Part shown: positions 13,829 to 22,215 of the stretch, piece after piece
Numbering within the stretch: position 1 is the stretch's first letter
How the letters are laid out: every line of letters begins with the position of its first letter
Assembly (NCBI GenBank): GCA_963754125.1
Contig: CAVWEX010000007.1
Location: forward strand, 62,001-126,000
Length of the DNA: 64,000 nt
Source of the DNA: RPQJ01 sp963754125
Lineage (GTDB): Bacteria > Pseudomonadota > Gammaproteobacteria > Steroidobacterales > Steroidobacteraceae
Direction: 5' to 3'
Program-made: the position numbers and the translations under genes
Notes under the pieces: model-generated
Seen by the model: only the letters and a program-made list of their open reading frames with translations
Told to the model about the DNA's origin: nothing
Database searches by the model: none

Positions 13829-13917
13829 GTGTCGCTCCTGGGGCGTCGAATGCCGCCTGACCCGGAAAGACTACCCGCGGCGAACGCGGAGGATCCTCCG
13901 CAGATTCCGCAGCGGCC

Positions 13918-15879
13918 TCAAGGCGTCACGATCGGAAACTGGCCATCGGGCTTGTCGAGCAGCGAGAGAAACGACAGCAGCTTCAGGCGGCTCCCCTCGA
14001 CCTCGAGGGCGTCCGACATCACGACCTCCTTGAGCCCGGCCTCGCCGATGCCGAGCCGGATCAGCAGGTCTCGCGTCAGTCGTACCGTGGCGTCGGCGTC
14101 GGCCACTGGCTCGCCGCGATGGTGGTGCAGCACCGCGTTGTCGAGCTCGAGCACGTGGGTCTCGCCGACATCCGTGAAGACGAAGTTGAACCTCATGCGC
14201 TTGCCGTCGGCCTTCGGTCCGTCGAGCCGCACCGTCATGGAATCGAGGAAGCGCTCCACGGGGGTGTTGGCCAGCAGGCCGACCGCCCGACGCGGGACAA
14301 GCGCCGTCCCCTGGACTCCGTTGCGCAGTTCGTAGGCGCCCGTGAGGTACACGTCGCGCCACGGCCCCGCCTCGGCGCGGAAGCCAAGCTGGTCGTACAC
14401 TGCCGCCAGCAGCGACTTGGCGGCCTGGTCAGAGGGGTCCGCGAACACCGCATGGTTGAGCAGCGTCGCCGCCCAACGATCGTCGCCCGCCTCGTGCGCG
14501 GCCTGCGCGAGTTCACGCACCTTGGCGGCCCCGCCCATCGCCGCGATGTACTTCGCCGCAGCCTCGGCCGGCGGCAGCGGGTCGAGGTTGGCCGGGTTGG
14601 CGTCGTACCAGCCGAAGTAAGCCTGGTACACCGCCTTCGAATTGTGGCGCACGGTGCCGTAATAGCCACGGTTGGAGAAGCGGTTGCGCAGCGTCGTGGG
14701 CAGCTCGAGCTGCTCGGCGATCTCCCGCGGCGTGTAGCCCTGGTTCGCCAGGCGCAGGGTCTGGTCGTGGATGTAGCGGTAGGTATCGCGCTGTGTTCGC
14801 AGGAACTCGAGCGCGCGCTCGTTGCCCCACACCGGCCAGTGGTGGCTGGCGAACATCACCTCCATGTCACCGAAGAGGCGCCCCGCCTCGTCGATGTAGC
14901 CGCTCCACTTGCGCGCGTCACGCACCTTGGCGCCCCGCAGCGTGTAGAGGTTGTGCATCGTGTTCGAGACGATCTCGGCGCCGCACCACGCCTTGTGATC
15001 CGGCAGGTAGAAGGTGAGCTCGGCGGGCGCCTCCGACCCGGGCGCGTTCTGGAACACGAAGCGCACGCCGTCGAGCTCGAGTTCCTGCGGTGTGCGATCG
15101 ACGATGAGGGTCGGCTGGCGGATGCTGATCGTCCCGCCGCCGGGCACGCCCTTGCCGAGGCCGGTGTCCACGCGACCGACCGCGCTCTTCGGCAGCGGCA
15201 GGCCGTACATGAACAGCGCCCGCCGACCCATGGCGACGCCGGCCAGGATGTTCTCGCTGGTCGCCTCCTCCATGAAACCCTCGGGCGCCACGATCGGCAC
15301 GGCCACCGGGCCCGGGGGCAGCACGCCCTCGACCCCGCCGAAGTGATCCACGTGGCTGTGGGTGAAGATCACGGCCGTCACCGGCCGCTCGCCCAGGTGC
15401 CGCTGCGCCAACGCCATCGCCGCGGCGGCCGTCTCCCGGGTGGTGAGCGGGTCGACCACGATCCAGCCGCTGCGCCCCTCGATGAGCGTCATGTTCGAGA
15501 CGTCGTAGCCGCGAACCTGGTGGATGCCGGGCACGACCTCGAACAGGCCGTGGTTGCCGTTCAGCTTCGCCTGCCGCCACAGGCTCGGGTTGACCGTGGG
15601 CGGGGCGTCGCCCTCGATGAAGGCATAGGCCTCGAAGTCCCACACGGTCTCGCCGTCGGGACCCGTGATTTTCAACGGCGTGTCGGTGGCGATGAAGCCG
15701 CGCTTCGCGTCCTCGAAGGACTGCATCTCCTCGAGCGGCAGCGCGCGGGCGACGGCTCGATTGGCCTCCACGGTGTGCGTGGTCGCGGCGCCGGATGAAT
15801 CGGCTGTCGGCTTGCCGCCTCCTCCGCATGCTGCCAGCGATGCGATCAGCGTCAAGGCCAGCAGCGGTTTCGTGACCAT
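13918..15879 (-). CDS. Alkyl/aryl-sulfatase-like metallo-beta-lactamase-fold lipoprotein
   Basis: A 653-residue protein with a lipoprotein signal peptide (LIASLAAC, lipidated Cys18). The metallo-beta-lactamase domain carries the di-zinc motif THSHVDHFGG near residue 172. An alkylsulfatase dimerisation region and a C-terminal SCP2-like domain (VFTDVGETHVLELDNAVL onwards) follow, as in SdsA1-type linear alkylsulfatases. Predicted activity is hydrolysis of alkyl sulfates outside the inner membrane. Known relatives are usually secreted soluble enzymes, so lipid anchoring is a variation. It stands alone between the ppk2 and RND units. Confidence 0.85.
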   Translation of the reverse strand: MVTKPLLALTLIASLAACGGGGKPTADSSGAATTHTVEANRAVARALPLEEMQSFEDAKRGFIATDTPLKITGPDGETVWDFEAYAFIEGDAPPTVNPSLWRQAKLNGNHGLFEVVPGIHQVRGYDVSNMTLIEGRSGWIVVDPLTTRETAAAAMALAQRHLGERPVTAVIFTHSHVDHFGGVEGVLPPGPVAVPIVAPEGFMEEATSENILAGVAMGRRALFMYGLPLPKSAVGRVDTGLGKGVPGGGTISIRQPTLIVDRTPQELELDGVRFVFQNAPGSEAPAELTFYLPDHKAWCGAEIVSNTMHNLYTLRGAKVRDARKWSGYIDEAGRLFGDMEVMFASHHWPVWGNERALEFLRTQRDTYRYIHDQTLRLANQGYTPREIAEQLELPTTLRNRFSNRGYYGTVRHNSKAVYQAYFGWYDANPANLDPLPPAEAAAKYIAAMGGAAKVRELAQAAHEAGDDRWAATLLNHAVFADPSDQAAKSLLAAVYDQLGFRAEAGPWRDVYLTGAYELRNGVQGTALVPRRAVGLLANTPVERFLDSMTVRLDGPKADGKRMRFNFVFTDVGETHVLELDNAVLHHHRGEPVADADATVRLTRDLLIRLGIGEAGLKEVVMSDALEVEGSRLKLLSFLSLLDKPDGQFPIVTP

Positions 15880-15973
15880 CGTTGCATCTCCGCGTTCGTT
15901 CGGCGCCCACCCCGCTGCGACTCTAGCGGTCGCAGCGAGGCAGCGATAGCGGAGAGGACGCGAGCCCTCGAGA

Positions 15974-18900
15974 TCAGCCGGACGTGGCCCCGGTTGCCGC
16001 AGCCGTCGCGGAGGCCGGTCGCTTGTGCCCCCAGCCCGCGATCCAGCGGAAGAACACCGGCACGAACAGCGTCGCGATGAAGGTCGCGGCGAGCATGCCG
16101 CCGATCACGCCGGTGCCGATCGAGTGGCGGCTCGCGGCACCGGCGCCCGAGCTGATCGCGAGCGGCGTGACGCCGAGGATGAACGCGAGCGAGGTCATCA
16201 CGATCGGGCGGAAGCGCAGGCGCGCGCCCTCCACCGCCGCATCAGCGAACGACATGCCTTCCTGCACCTTGATCGAGGCGAACTCGACGATCAGGATCGC
16301 GTTCTTCGAGGCGAGGCCGATCAGCGTCACGAGGCCGATCTGGAAGTAGATGTCGTTCTCGAGGCCGCGCAGGAACACGGCGAGCAGCGCGCCGAACACC
16401 GCGAACGGCACGGCGAGGATCACCGCGATGGGCAGCGTCCAGCGCTCGTACTGCGCGGCGAGCACCAGGAACACCATCAGCACGCCGACCAGGAACACCG
16501 CGCGCGAGGCGCCGCCCGTGGCCTTCTCCTGGAACGAGGTGCCGGTCCATGCGAGCGTGTAGCCGTCCGGCAGTGCCTGCGCGGCCACCTCCTCCATCAC
16601 GGCGAGCGCCTGGCCCGAGCTGTAGCCGGGCGCCGGGCCGCCGAGGACCTTGGCCGAGGGGAACACGTTGTAGCGTTCGATGACCTCGGGGCCCGTGACC
16701 TCGCGGATGGTCACCAGCGTCGTGAGCGGGATCAGCTCGCCGCTGCCGGTGCGCACGTACACGTCGCGGATGTCGTCAGCGGTCCTGCGGAACTCCGCCT
16801 CCGACTGCAGGTGCACGCGGAACACGCGGCCGGCGCGGTTGAAGTCGTTTACGTACAGCGCACCGAAGGTGCTCTGCAGGGTGTCGAACACCTCGGCCAC
16901 GTTCACGCCGAGCAGCTTGGCCTTCTCGCGGTCGAGGTCGATGCGGATCTGCGGCACGCTCGCCGAGTAGCTGGTGGTGACGCCGGCGAGCTCGGGCCGC
17001 TGGCTCGCCGCGGCCACCAGCGACTGCACCGCCGCCTCGAGCGCCTTGTAGTCGCCGCCCGACTTCGACTGCACGAAGCCGTCGAAGCCACCGGTCATCG
17101 AGAGGCCCTCGATGGGCGGCGGCTCGAAGGCGAGCACGAACGCGTCCTTGATCTGGCTGCCGACGCCGAACACGTAGCCGGCCACGGCGCCCGCGGAGAG
17201 GTCCGCGCCCTTGCGCTCGCTCCAGTCCTTGAGGTTCACCCAGGTGATGCCGGTGTTGGTGCGCAGCGTGAAGGTGAGCACGTCGAGGCCGGAAAAGGTC
17301 ATCACCTCGGCCACCGCCGGGTGCGCGAGCAGTGCCTCGGTGAGCCGGGCGTTGACGGCCTCGGTGCGCTTGAGCGAGGCGGCGTCCTGAAGGATGGGAA
17401 GGACCATCACGTATCCCTGGTCCTCGGCGGGCGCCAGCGAGGCCGGCACCGCGCGCGCCAGCCCGACGATGGCGGCCAGCATCGCCCCGAACAGCAGCAG
17501 CGCGAGTGCCCCGCGCTTCATCAGGAATCGCACGCCGGCGGCGTAGCGATCCGTGACGCGCACGAACCAGTCGTTGAAGCGGTGCAGCACCCCGTGGCTG
17601 AAGACGTCCTCGCGGCGCAGCACGGCGGCACACAGCGCCGGCGTCAGGGTCAGCGCCACGAAGCCGGAGATCGCCACCGACACCGCGATGGTGATCGCGA
17701 ACTGCCGGTACATCTCGCCCACCAGCCCGCCCATGAAGGCCACCGGCAGGAACACCGAGGTGAGTACGAACACGATTGCGATCACGGGCCGCGTGACCTG
17801 CTGCATGGCCTTCACGGTCGCGTCGCGCGGCGAGAGGTTTTCGCTCGCCATGATGCGCTCGACGTTCTCGAGCACCACGATGGCGTCGTCCACCACGATG
17901 CCGATCGCGAGCACCATGCCGAACAGCGTCAACGTGTTGACCGAGAAGCCGAGCAGCAGCATGGCGCCAAAGGTGCCGATCAGCGACACGGGCACCGCCA
18001 GCATCGGGATCAGGGTCGCGCGCCAGTTCTGCAGGAACAGGAACACCACCAGGAACACCAGCAGCATCGCCTCGGCGAGCGTCTTCAGCACTTCGATGAT
18101 CGACACCTTCACGTACACGGTGGTGTCGTAGGGGATCGACCAGTCGAGCCCGGCCGGGAACGTCTGCTCGAGCTCCGCCATGCGCGCCCGCACGGCGGCG
18201 CCGACCTCGAGCGCGTTGGCGCCAGGCTTGAGGAAGATGCCGATCGGCACCGTCGGCTTGCCGTTGCGCGTCGCCGTGAAGTTGTAGTCCCGCGAGCCGA
18301 GTTCCACGCGTGCCACGTCGCCGAGCCGCACGATGCCGCCCGCCTCGGTCGTGCGCAGGACGATCTTCTCGAACTGCTCGGGCTCGGTCAGGCGGCCCAG
18401 CGTCGTCACCGAGAACGTGAAGTCGGATTCACCCGTCGTAGGCTCCTCGCCGATGCGTCCCGCGGCGAACTGCGCGTTCTGCTCGCGGATCGCGCCCGCC
18501 ACGTCGGCCGGCGTGAGGCCGAGCTGTGCCAGCCGGTCTGGGCGCAGCCAGACGCGGATCGAGTAGTCCTTGGCGCCGAAGTTCTGCGCGTCGCCTACGC
18601 CGGGGATGCGGCGCAGCTCGTCCACCACGTTGAGCAGCGCGAAGTTCGAGATGAACACTGCGTCGAAGCGCGGGTCGGCGGAGTCGAGCGCCACGATCTG
18701 CAGGAACGAGGTCGAGCGCTTGCGCACGCTCACGCCCTGGCGACGCACTTCCTCAGGCAGCTGCGAGAGCGCAGTCTGCACGCGGTTGCTGACATTGATC
18801 GCCGCGAGGTCTGGATCGGTGCCGATTGCGAAGGTGATGGTCATGGCGAGCGCGCCGTTGCCGGCGCTCGCCGAACGCAGGTACAGCATGTTGTCCACGC

Positions 18901-19114
18901 CGTTGATCGCCTGCTCGAGCGGCGCGGCAACGGTCTCGGCCACGGTCTCGGCGTTGGCCCCCGGGTAGAAGGCCTGCAGGTCCACCTCGGGCGGCAGGAT
19001 GTCCGGGTACTGCGCCACCGGCAGCACGCGCAGCGCCGCGAGACCCGCGATCACGATGAACGCGGAGAGCACCGACGCGAAAATCGGCCGGTCGATGAAG
19101 AAGCGCGAGATCAC
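15974..19114 (-). CDS. RND efflux pump inner-membrane permease (HAE1 family)
   Basis: A 1046-residue AcrB/MexB-like proton-driven exporter. It starts MISRFFIDRPIFASVLS, a hallmark of the hydrophobe/amphiphile RND family. The proton-relay motif GIVVDDAIVVLENVER is intact in transmembrane helix 4, and porter-domain repeats and a second set of helices follow. The ATG overlaps the adaptor stop by four bases, so adaptor and permease are coupled. No outer-membrane factor gene is adjacent, so a TolC-type partner must come from elsewhere. The substrate is unknown. Confidence 0.95.
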   Translation of the reverse strand: MISRFFIDRPIFASVLSAFIVIAGLAALRVLPVAQYPDILPPEVDLQAFYPGANAETVAETVAAPLEQAINGVDNMLYLRSASAGNGALAMTITFAIGTDPDLAAINVSNRVQTALSQLPEEVRRQGVSVRKRSTSFLQIVALDSADPRFDAVFISNFALLNVVDELRRIPGVGDAQNFGAKDYSIRVWLRPDRLAQLGLTPADVAGAIREQNAQFAAGRIGEEPTTGESDFTFSVTTLGRLTEPEQFEKIVLRTTEAGGIVRLGDVARVELGSRDYNFTATRNGKPTVPIGIFLKPGANALEVGAAVRARMAELEQTFPAGLDWSIPYDTTVYVKVSIIEVLKTLAEAMLLVFLVVFLFLQNWRATLIPMLAVPVSLIGTFGAMLLLGFSVNTLTLFGMVLAIGIVVDDAIVVLENVERIMASENLSPRDATVKAMQQVTRPVIAIVFVLTSVFLPVAFMGGLVGEMYRQFAITIAVSVAISGFVALTLTPALCAAVLRREDVFSHGVLHRFNDWFVRVTDRYAAGVRFLMKRGALALLLFGAMLAAIVGLARAVPASLAPAEDQGYVMVLPILQDAASLKRTEAVNARLTEALLAHPAVAEVMTFSGLDVLTFTLRTNTGITWVNLKDWSERKGADLSAGAVAGYVFGVGSQIKDAFVLAFEPPPIEGLSMTGGFDGFVQSKSGGDYKALEAAVQSLVAAASQRPELAGVTTSYSASVPQIRIDLDREKAKLLGVNVAEVFDTLQSTFGALYVNDFNRAGRVFRVHLQSEAEFRRTADDIRDVYVRTGSGELIPLTTLVTIREVTGPEVIERYNVFPSAKVLGGPAPGYSSGQALAVMEEVAAQALPDGYTLAWTGTSFQEKATGGASRAVFLVGVLMVFLVLAAQYERWTLPIAVILAVPFAVFGALLAVFLRGLENDIYFQIGLVTLIGLASKNAILIVEFASIKVQEGMSFADAAVEGARLRFRPIVMTSLAFILGVTPLAISSGAGAASRHSIGTGVIGGMLAATFIATLFVPVFFRWIAGWGHKRPASATAAATGATSG

Positions 19115-20292
19115 GGCCTGGCTCCGCCCTCGGCGCGCGGCGCTGCATCGCTTGCCGGAGTCGCAGCCGGCGCAGTCGGCGCGGCAATCGTCACCTTGGC
19201 GCCGGGCTGCACTTTGAGCACGCCCTCGACGACCACGCGCTCGCCGCCGGCGAGCCCGTCGGCGATCACCGCGAGATCACCCACTGCGATGTCCAGACGC
19301 ACGGGCCGCAGTTCCGCTACGTCACCTTCACCCACCAGCCACACGAAGTTGCCCTGCGCGCTCGACATCACGGCGCGGCGCGGCACCGCGACCGCCCCGG
19401 GGACCACGACGCCGTCGATCTGCGCCCGCAGGAACTGCCCCGGCACGAGCCGCCCGTCCGCATTCGGCAGCACGGCCCGCGCACGCACGGTGCCCGAGCC
19501 CGGCTCGACCGCGTTGTCGAGGAAGGTCAGTGTCGCCACCGCCGGATGCTCCGCGCCGTCCTCGAGCCCGAGGCGCACCGTCGGTGCGCGGCCCACCGCG
19601 AGCCGCGCACGCACCTGGGCCGCCTCGCGCTCCGGCAATGAGAACTCGACGTAGATCGGGTCGGTCTGGACGATGCGCGTCAGCAGGCTGGAGTCGTCGC
19701 CTGCGATGGCGAGGCTGCCCTCGGAGCGCACCTCGCGGCTGGTGAGCCCCGCGATCGGCGCCCGCACCTCGGTGTAGCTCAAGTCGAGCTCGGCCGTGCG
19801 CAGCCGCGCCTGGGCCGCCGCCGTGTTCGCTTCGGCCACCTCGAACGCCGAGATGGCCTCGTCGAGCTGGCTCTGGCTCACGAGCTTGCGATCGAGCAGC
19901 GACTGGAGGCGGTCCCGCTGCCGGCGCGCTTCCGCGAGCCGCGCCCGCTCGACGCCGAGCTCCGCCCGCGCCTGCTCGACGGCGGCACGGTAGCGGTCCG
20001 GGTCGATCAGGAACAGCACGTCGCCGCGACGCACCGCGCTGCCTTCCTCGTAGCGGCGCTGCAGCACGATGCCGCTTACCAGCGCACGCACCTCGACCTC
20101 ACGCGAGCCGACCGCGCGGCCGGTATAGGCCAGGTCGAGCGGCAGGTCGCCCTTCGTCGCGGTCGCGACCACGACCTCGGGCGACGGCGGCCCCATCGGG
20201 CTGCTGTCGCGCGCTCCACAGCCGGTGAGCAAACCGGCCGCGGCGAGTGCGGCCAGGACGCTGACGGTGATCGGTGGGTGGCGGAGCTTCAT
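19111..20292 (-). CDS. RND efflux periplasmic adaptor (membrane fusion) lipoprotein
   Basis: A 393-residue adaptor with lipobox LLTGC (Cys25). A lipoyl-like half motif, a long helical hairpin (about residues 100-165, rich in Arg, Ala and Glu), the second lipoyl half TEVRAPIAGLTSREV, then beta-barrel and membrane-proximal domains follow. The start is placed at 20292 because that ATG overlaps the TGA of the TetR gene (ATGA) and gives a proper signal peptide; twelve extra upstream codons are not needed. It links the permease to an outer-membrane channel. The order is tetR-adaptor-permease, one operon. Confidence 0.93.
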   Translation of the reverse strand: MKLRHPPITVSVLAALAAAGLLTGCGARDSSPMGPPSPEVVVATATKGDLPLDLAYTGRAVGSREVEVRALVSGIVLQRRYEEGSAVRRGDVLFLIDPDRYRAAVEQARAELGVERARLAEARRQRDRLQSLLDRKLVSQSQLDEAISAFEVAEANTAAAQARLRTAELDLSYTEVRAPIAGLTSREVRSEGSLAIAGDDSSLLTRIVQTDPIYVEFSLPEREAAQVRARLAVGRAPTVRLGLEDGAEHPAVATLTFLDNAVEPGSGTVRARAVLPNADGRLVPGQFLRAQIDGVVVPGAVAVPRRAVMSSAQGNFVWLVGEGDVAELRPVRLDIAVGDLAVIADGLAGGERVVVEGVLKVQPGAKVTIAAPTAPAATPASDAAPRAEGGARP

Positions 20293-20882
20293 GACTGGGT
20301 CTCCGCGGCAACCGAGGCCGGTCCGCACACTTCGTCGGTGAGCCGCAGCAACTCGGCGAGGATGCGCTCGCGCTGGGGCGGCGTGAACGGCGTGACCCGC
20401 CAGGCCTCGCCGAACATCAGGCCGTCCACCGCGAGCAGGATCACGGCCGCCCGTGCGAACCCGTCGCCCAGGGTCTCGAGCTCGGCAACGTGCTCGGCGT
20501 AGCGCTGCCGCACACCGTCGAGCAGGGCCGGGTTGTTGGCCGCCGCGGCGAGCAGCGCCGCGCCCGCTTCCTCGCGCGCCCGGTGGGGCTGCAACACGCC
20601 GAGGATCCAGGACTTGAGCTCGGTCGAGGCGCAGGCGTCGGGCAGCCGCGCCCGCTCCGCGCTGCAGCGCGCGTTCAGCTGGTCGATGTGGCGCTCGATC
20701 ATCCCCGCGAGCAGCGCGTCCTTGCCCGGGAAGTGGTAGAGCAATCCACCCTTGCTGACGCCCGCGGCCTGCGCGACGGCGTCGAGGGTCAGGTGGCGCG
20801 CGCCCTCGTCGGTGACGAGCTGTTCGGCGGCGTCGAGGATGCGGTCACGCGAGGCGACGGCCTGCGCGGTCTGGGCTTGCAT
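20289..20882 (-). CDS. TetR-family transcriptional repressor of the RND operon
   Basis: A 197-residue regulator. The N-terminal helix-turn-helix reads TLDAVAQAAGVSKGGLLYHF, and a ligand-binding helical domain follows. The start is at 20882 (MQAQTAQAV), which puts the DNA-binding domain at the usual distance from the N-terminus; about 100 upstream in-frame codons are intergenic. It is the first gene of the efflux operon and is coupled to the adaptor by an ATGA overlap. Two tandem palindromic operator-like sites overlap its own predicted promoter, indicating autoregulation and control of the pump. Confidence 0.92.
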   Translation of the reverse strand: MQAQTAQAVASRDRILDAAEQLVTDEGARHLTLDAVAQAAGVSKGGLLYHFPGKDALLAGMIERHIDQLNARCSAERARLPDACASTELKSWILGVLQPHRAREEAGAALLAAAANNPALLDGVRQRYAEHVAELETLGDGFARAAVILLAVDGLMFGEAWRVTPFTPPQRERILAELLRLTDEVCGPASVAAETQS

Positions 20883-20901
20883 GGCGGGAGTGTCCAGGAG
20901 T

Positions 20902-20946
20902 GTACCGACTGGACGGTACTGTACCGGCTGGACGGTCCTGCGACAA
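20902..20946 (-). promoter_or_regulatory. tetR-RND promoter with two tandem operator-like palindromes
   Basis: GTACCGACTGGACGGTAC at 20902-20919 is an imperfect palindrome (14 of 18 positions symmetric). A near copy at 20921-20938 is offset by 19 bases, about two helical turns. Read on the minus strand, a TTGTCG box (20946-20941) and a TACAGT box (20923-20918) sit 17 bases apart, so both palindromes lie over the -35/-10 region of tetR. This is the expected layout of an autorepressed TetR operator. The same sites are about 100 bases upstream of the divergent SCP2-like gene. Confidence 0.72.
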
Positions 20947-21021
20947 CGGAAGATCCCGTTGAAACCCCGGATGGGCTGAAGGAGACTCGATGCTTGTCCG
21001 CAGTTACCCAGGGAAATTGTC

Positions 21022-21534
21022 ATGAAGCGGGCTTTTCTTGTCGCGATCGCGTCGGCGGCAGCCGCCACCGCACAGGCATCGGATCCTGTCCTGATGTCCG
21101 CTGATTGGGGTGCAGTCGCCTGCACGGCCTGGAATGCGGACCCAGTCCTGACGCGGGACCTGGCCAAGAGCGGCTGGATCGAGAACGACAAGGGCCGCGG
21201 CTACAAGATCATGCAGGTGTTCCGCAGTGACTGCGGCAAGACACCGAGCGCCGAGCTGCGCGTTTCACTCGTGGACGGCGAGGCACGCTGCGTCTACGGC
21301 GGCGCCGTGCAGCAAGGGTCCCTCGACAGCGGCGCCGACTACGTCATGCACGCCGATACCAGGCGCTGGCTCGAGATGGGCGCCGGCGACTACGGTCCGA
21401 TGCGGGCCATGATGCTGGGGCGGCTGTCCTTCAGCGGGCCCTACGGCGAGGCGATGGGCAACATGGGTCCGTTCGGCAACTTCCTGAAACTGGTGGGCAA
21501 GGTGCCCGCCGACGCGCAGTCCTGCCCGGAGTGA
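21022..21534 (+). CDS. Secreted SCP2-like protein
   Basis: A 170-residue protein with a signal peptide (MKRAFLVAIASAAAATAQA). The mature part resembles SCP2 sterol-carrier-like domains: a beta stretch with LRVSLVDGEARCVYGG, then a helix and WLEMGAGDYGPMRAMMLGRLSFSG leading to a hydrophobic groove segment. Such domains bind lipids or fatty acyl groups. Three or four Cys residues remain in the mature part. AGGGA lies about eight bases before the ATG. It is divergent from tetR and may share the operator region, so an envelope lipid link to the pump is possible but unproven. Confidence 0.68.
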   Translation: MKRAFLVAIASAAAATAQASDPVLMSADWGAVACTAWNADPVLTRDLAKSGWIENDKGRGYKIMQVFRSDCGKTPSAELRVSLVDGEARCVYGGAVQQGSLDSGADYVMHADTRRWLEMGAGDYGPMRAMMLGRLSFSGPYGEAMGNMGPFGNFLKLVGKVPADAQSCPE

Positions 21535-21552
21535 CGACACCCGCGCGTGCGC

Positions 21553-22146
21553 TCACCGTCCGCGTCCCTCGCGCAATAACCACCACAGCCCGCGCACGTC
21601 GGCTCGCCACGTCGGCAGCCGCGCGACGAGCGCGATCTCCTCGAGGCTCGCCAGGATGCTCGCGCCCACCGCAAGGTACAGCATCCACGGCTCGAAGCCG
21701 AACAGGAACAGCCAGCCGATGAACACGCCGAGCAGGTTCGCCACGATCTTCGACAGGACCGTGTGGAAGCTCGACAGCCGGCCGTAGCGCGCGAGCGCCA
21801 GCACGTCCTCGAGCACCCACAGCCCCACCGCCGTGCCGATCAGCCAGGCGTGGCCCTTGACCACTTCGGGGAAGAACGTCCACAGGCCGAACAGCGACAC
21901 GAACATCAGCAGCGTGTCGGCGACGGAATCGAGCATTGCGCCGATTCGCGACTCGAGCCCGTAGAGGCGCGCGACCAGGCCGTCGGCAATGTCGCTCAGC
22001 AGCGCGGGAATCAGCACCCAGGTGAAGGCGGTCTCACGGTCGAGCGCCGCGAGCACCGCGAGCACCGGCACCGCGAGCATGCGTGCGCCGCTCAGCACGT
22101 TCGGCACGTGCCGCAGCCAGCGCGGATGTCGGCGAGTCGCGACCAT
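21553..22146 (-). CDS. CDP-alcohol phosphatidyltransferase family protein
   Basis: A 197-residue integral membrane protein of the CDP-alcohol phosphatidyltransferase family. The signature D-x2-D-G-x2-A-R-x8-G-x3-D-x3-D is complete: DIADGLVARLYG, then G and D-SVAD. These enzymes condense a CDP-activated alcohol or CDP-diacylglycerol with a second alcohol in phospholipid synthesis. The precise substrate (glycerol phosphate, serine, inositol or other) cannot be told from the motif. It has five to six hydrophobic segments. It ends 18 bases from the convergent SCP2-like gene. Confidence 0.88.
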   Translation of the reverse strand: MVATRRHPRWLRHVPNVLSGARMLAVPVLAVLAALDRETAFTWVLIPALLSDIADGLVARLYGLESRIGAMLDSVADTLLMFVSLFGLWTFFPEVVKGHAWLIGTAVGLWVLEDVLALARYGRLSSFHTVLSKIVANLLGVFIGWLFLFGFEPWMLYLAVGASILASLEEIALVARLPTWRADVRGLWWLLREGRGR

Positions 22147-22215
22147 GGGCGGGCAGCATTGCCCGGCCCCGCGCGAGCGTCACTTGCGGAATGCCGCAGG
22201 CGGCCGGGCGCTGAC

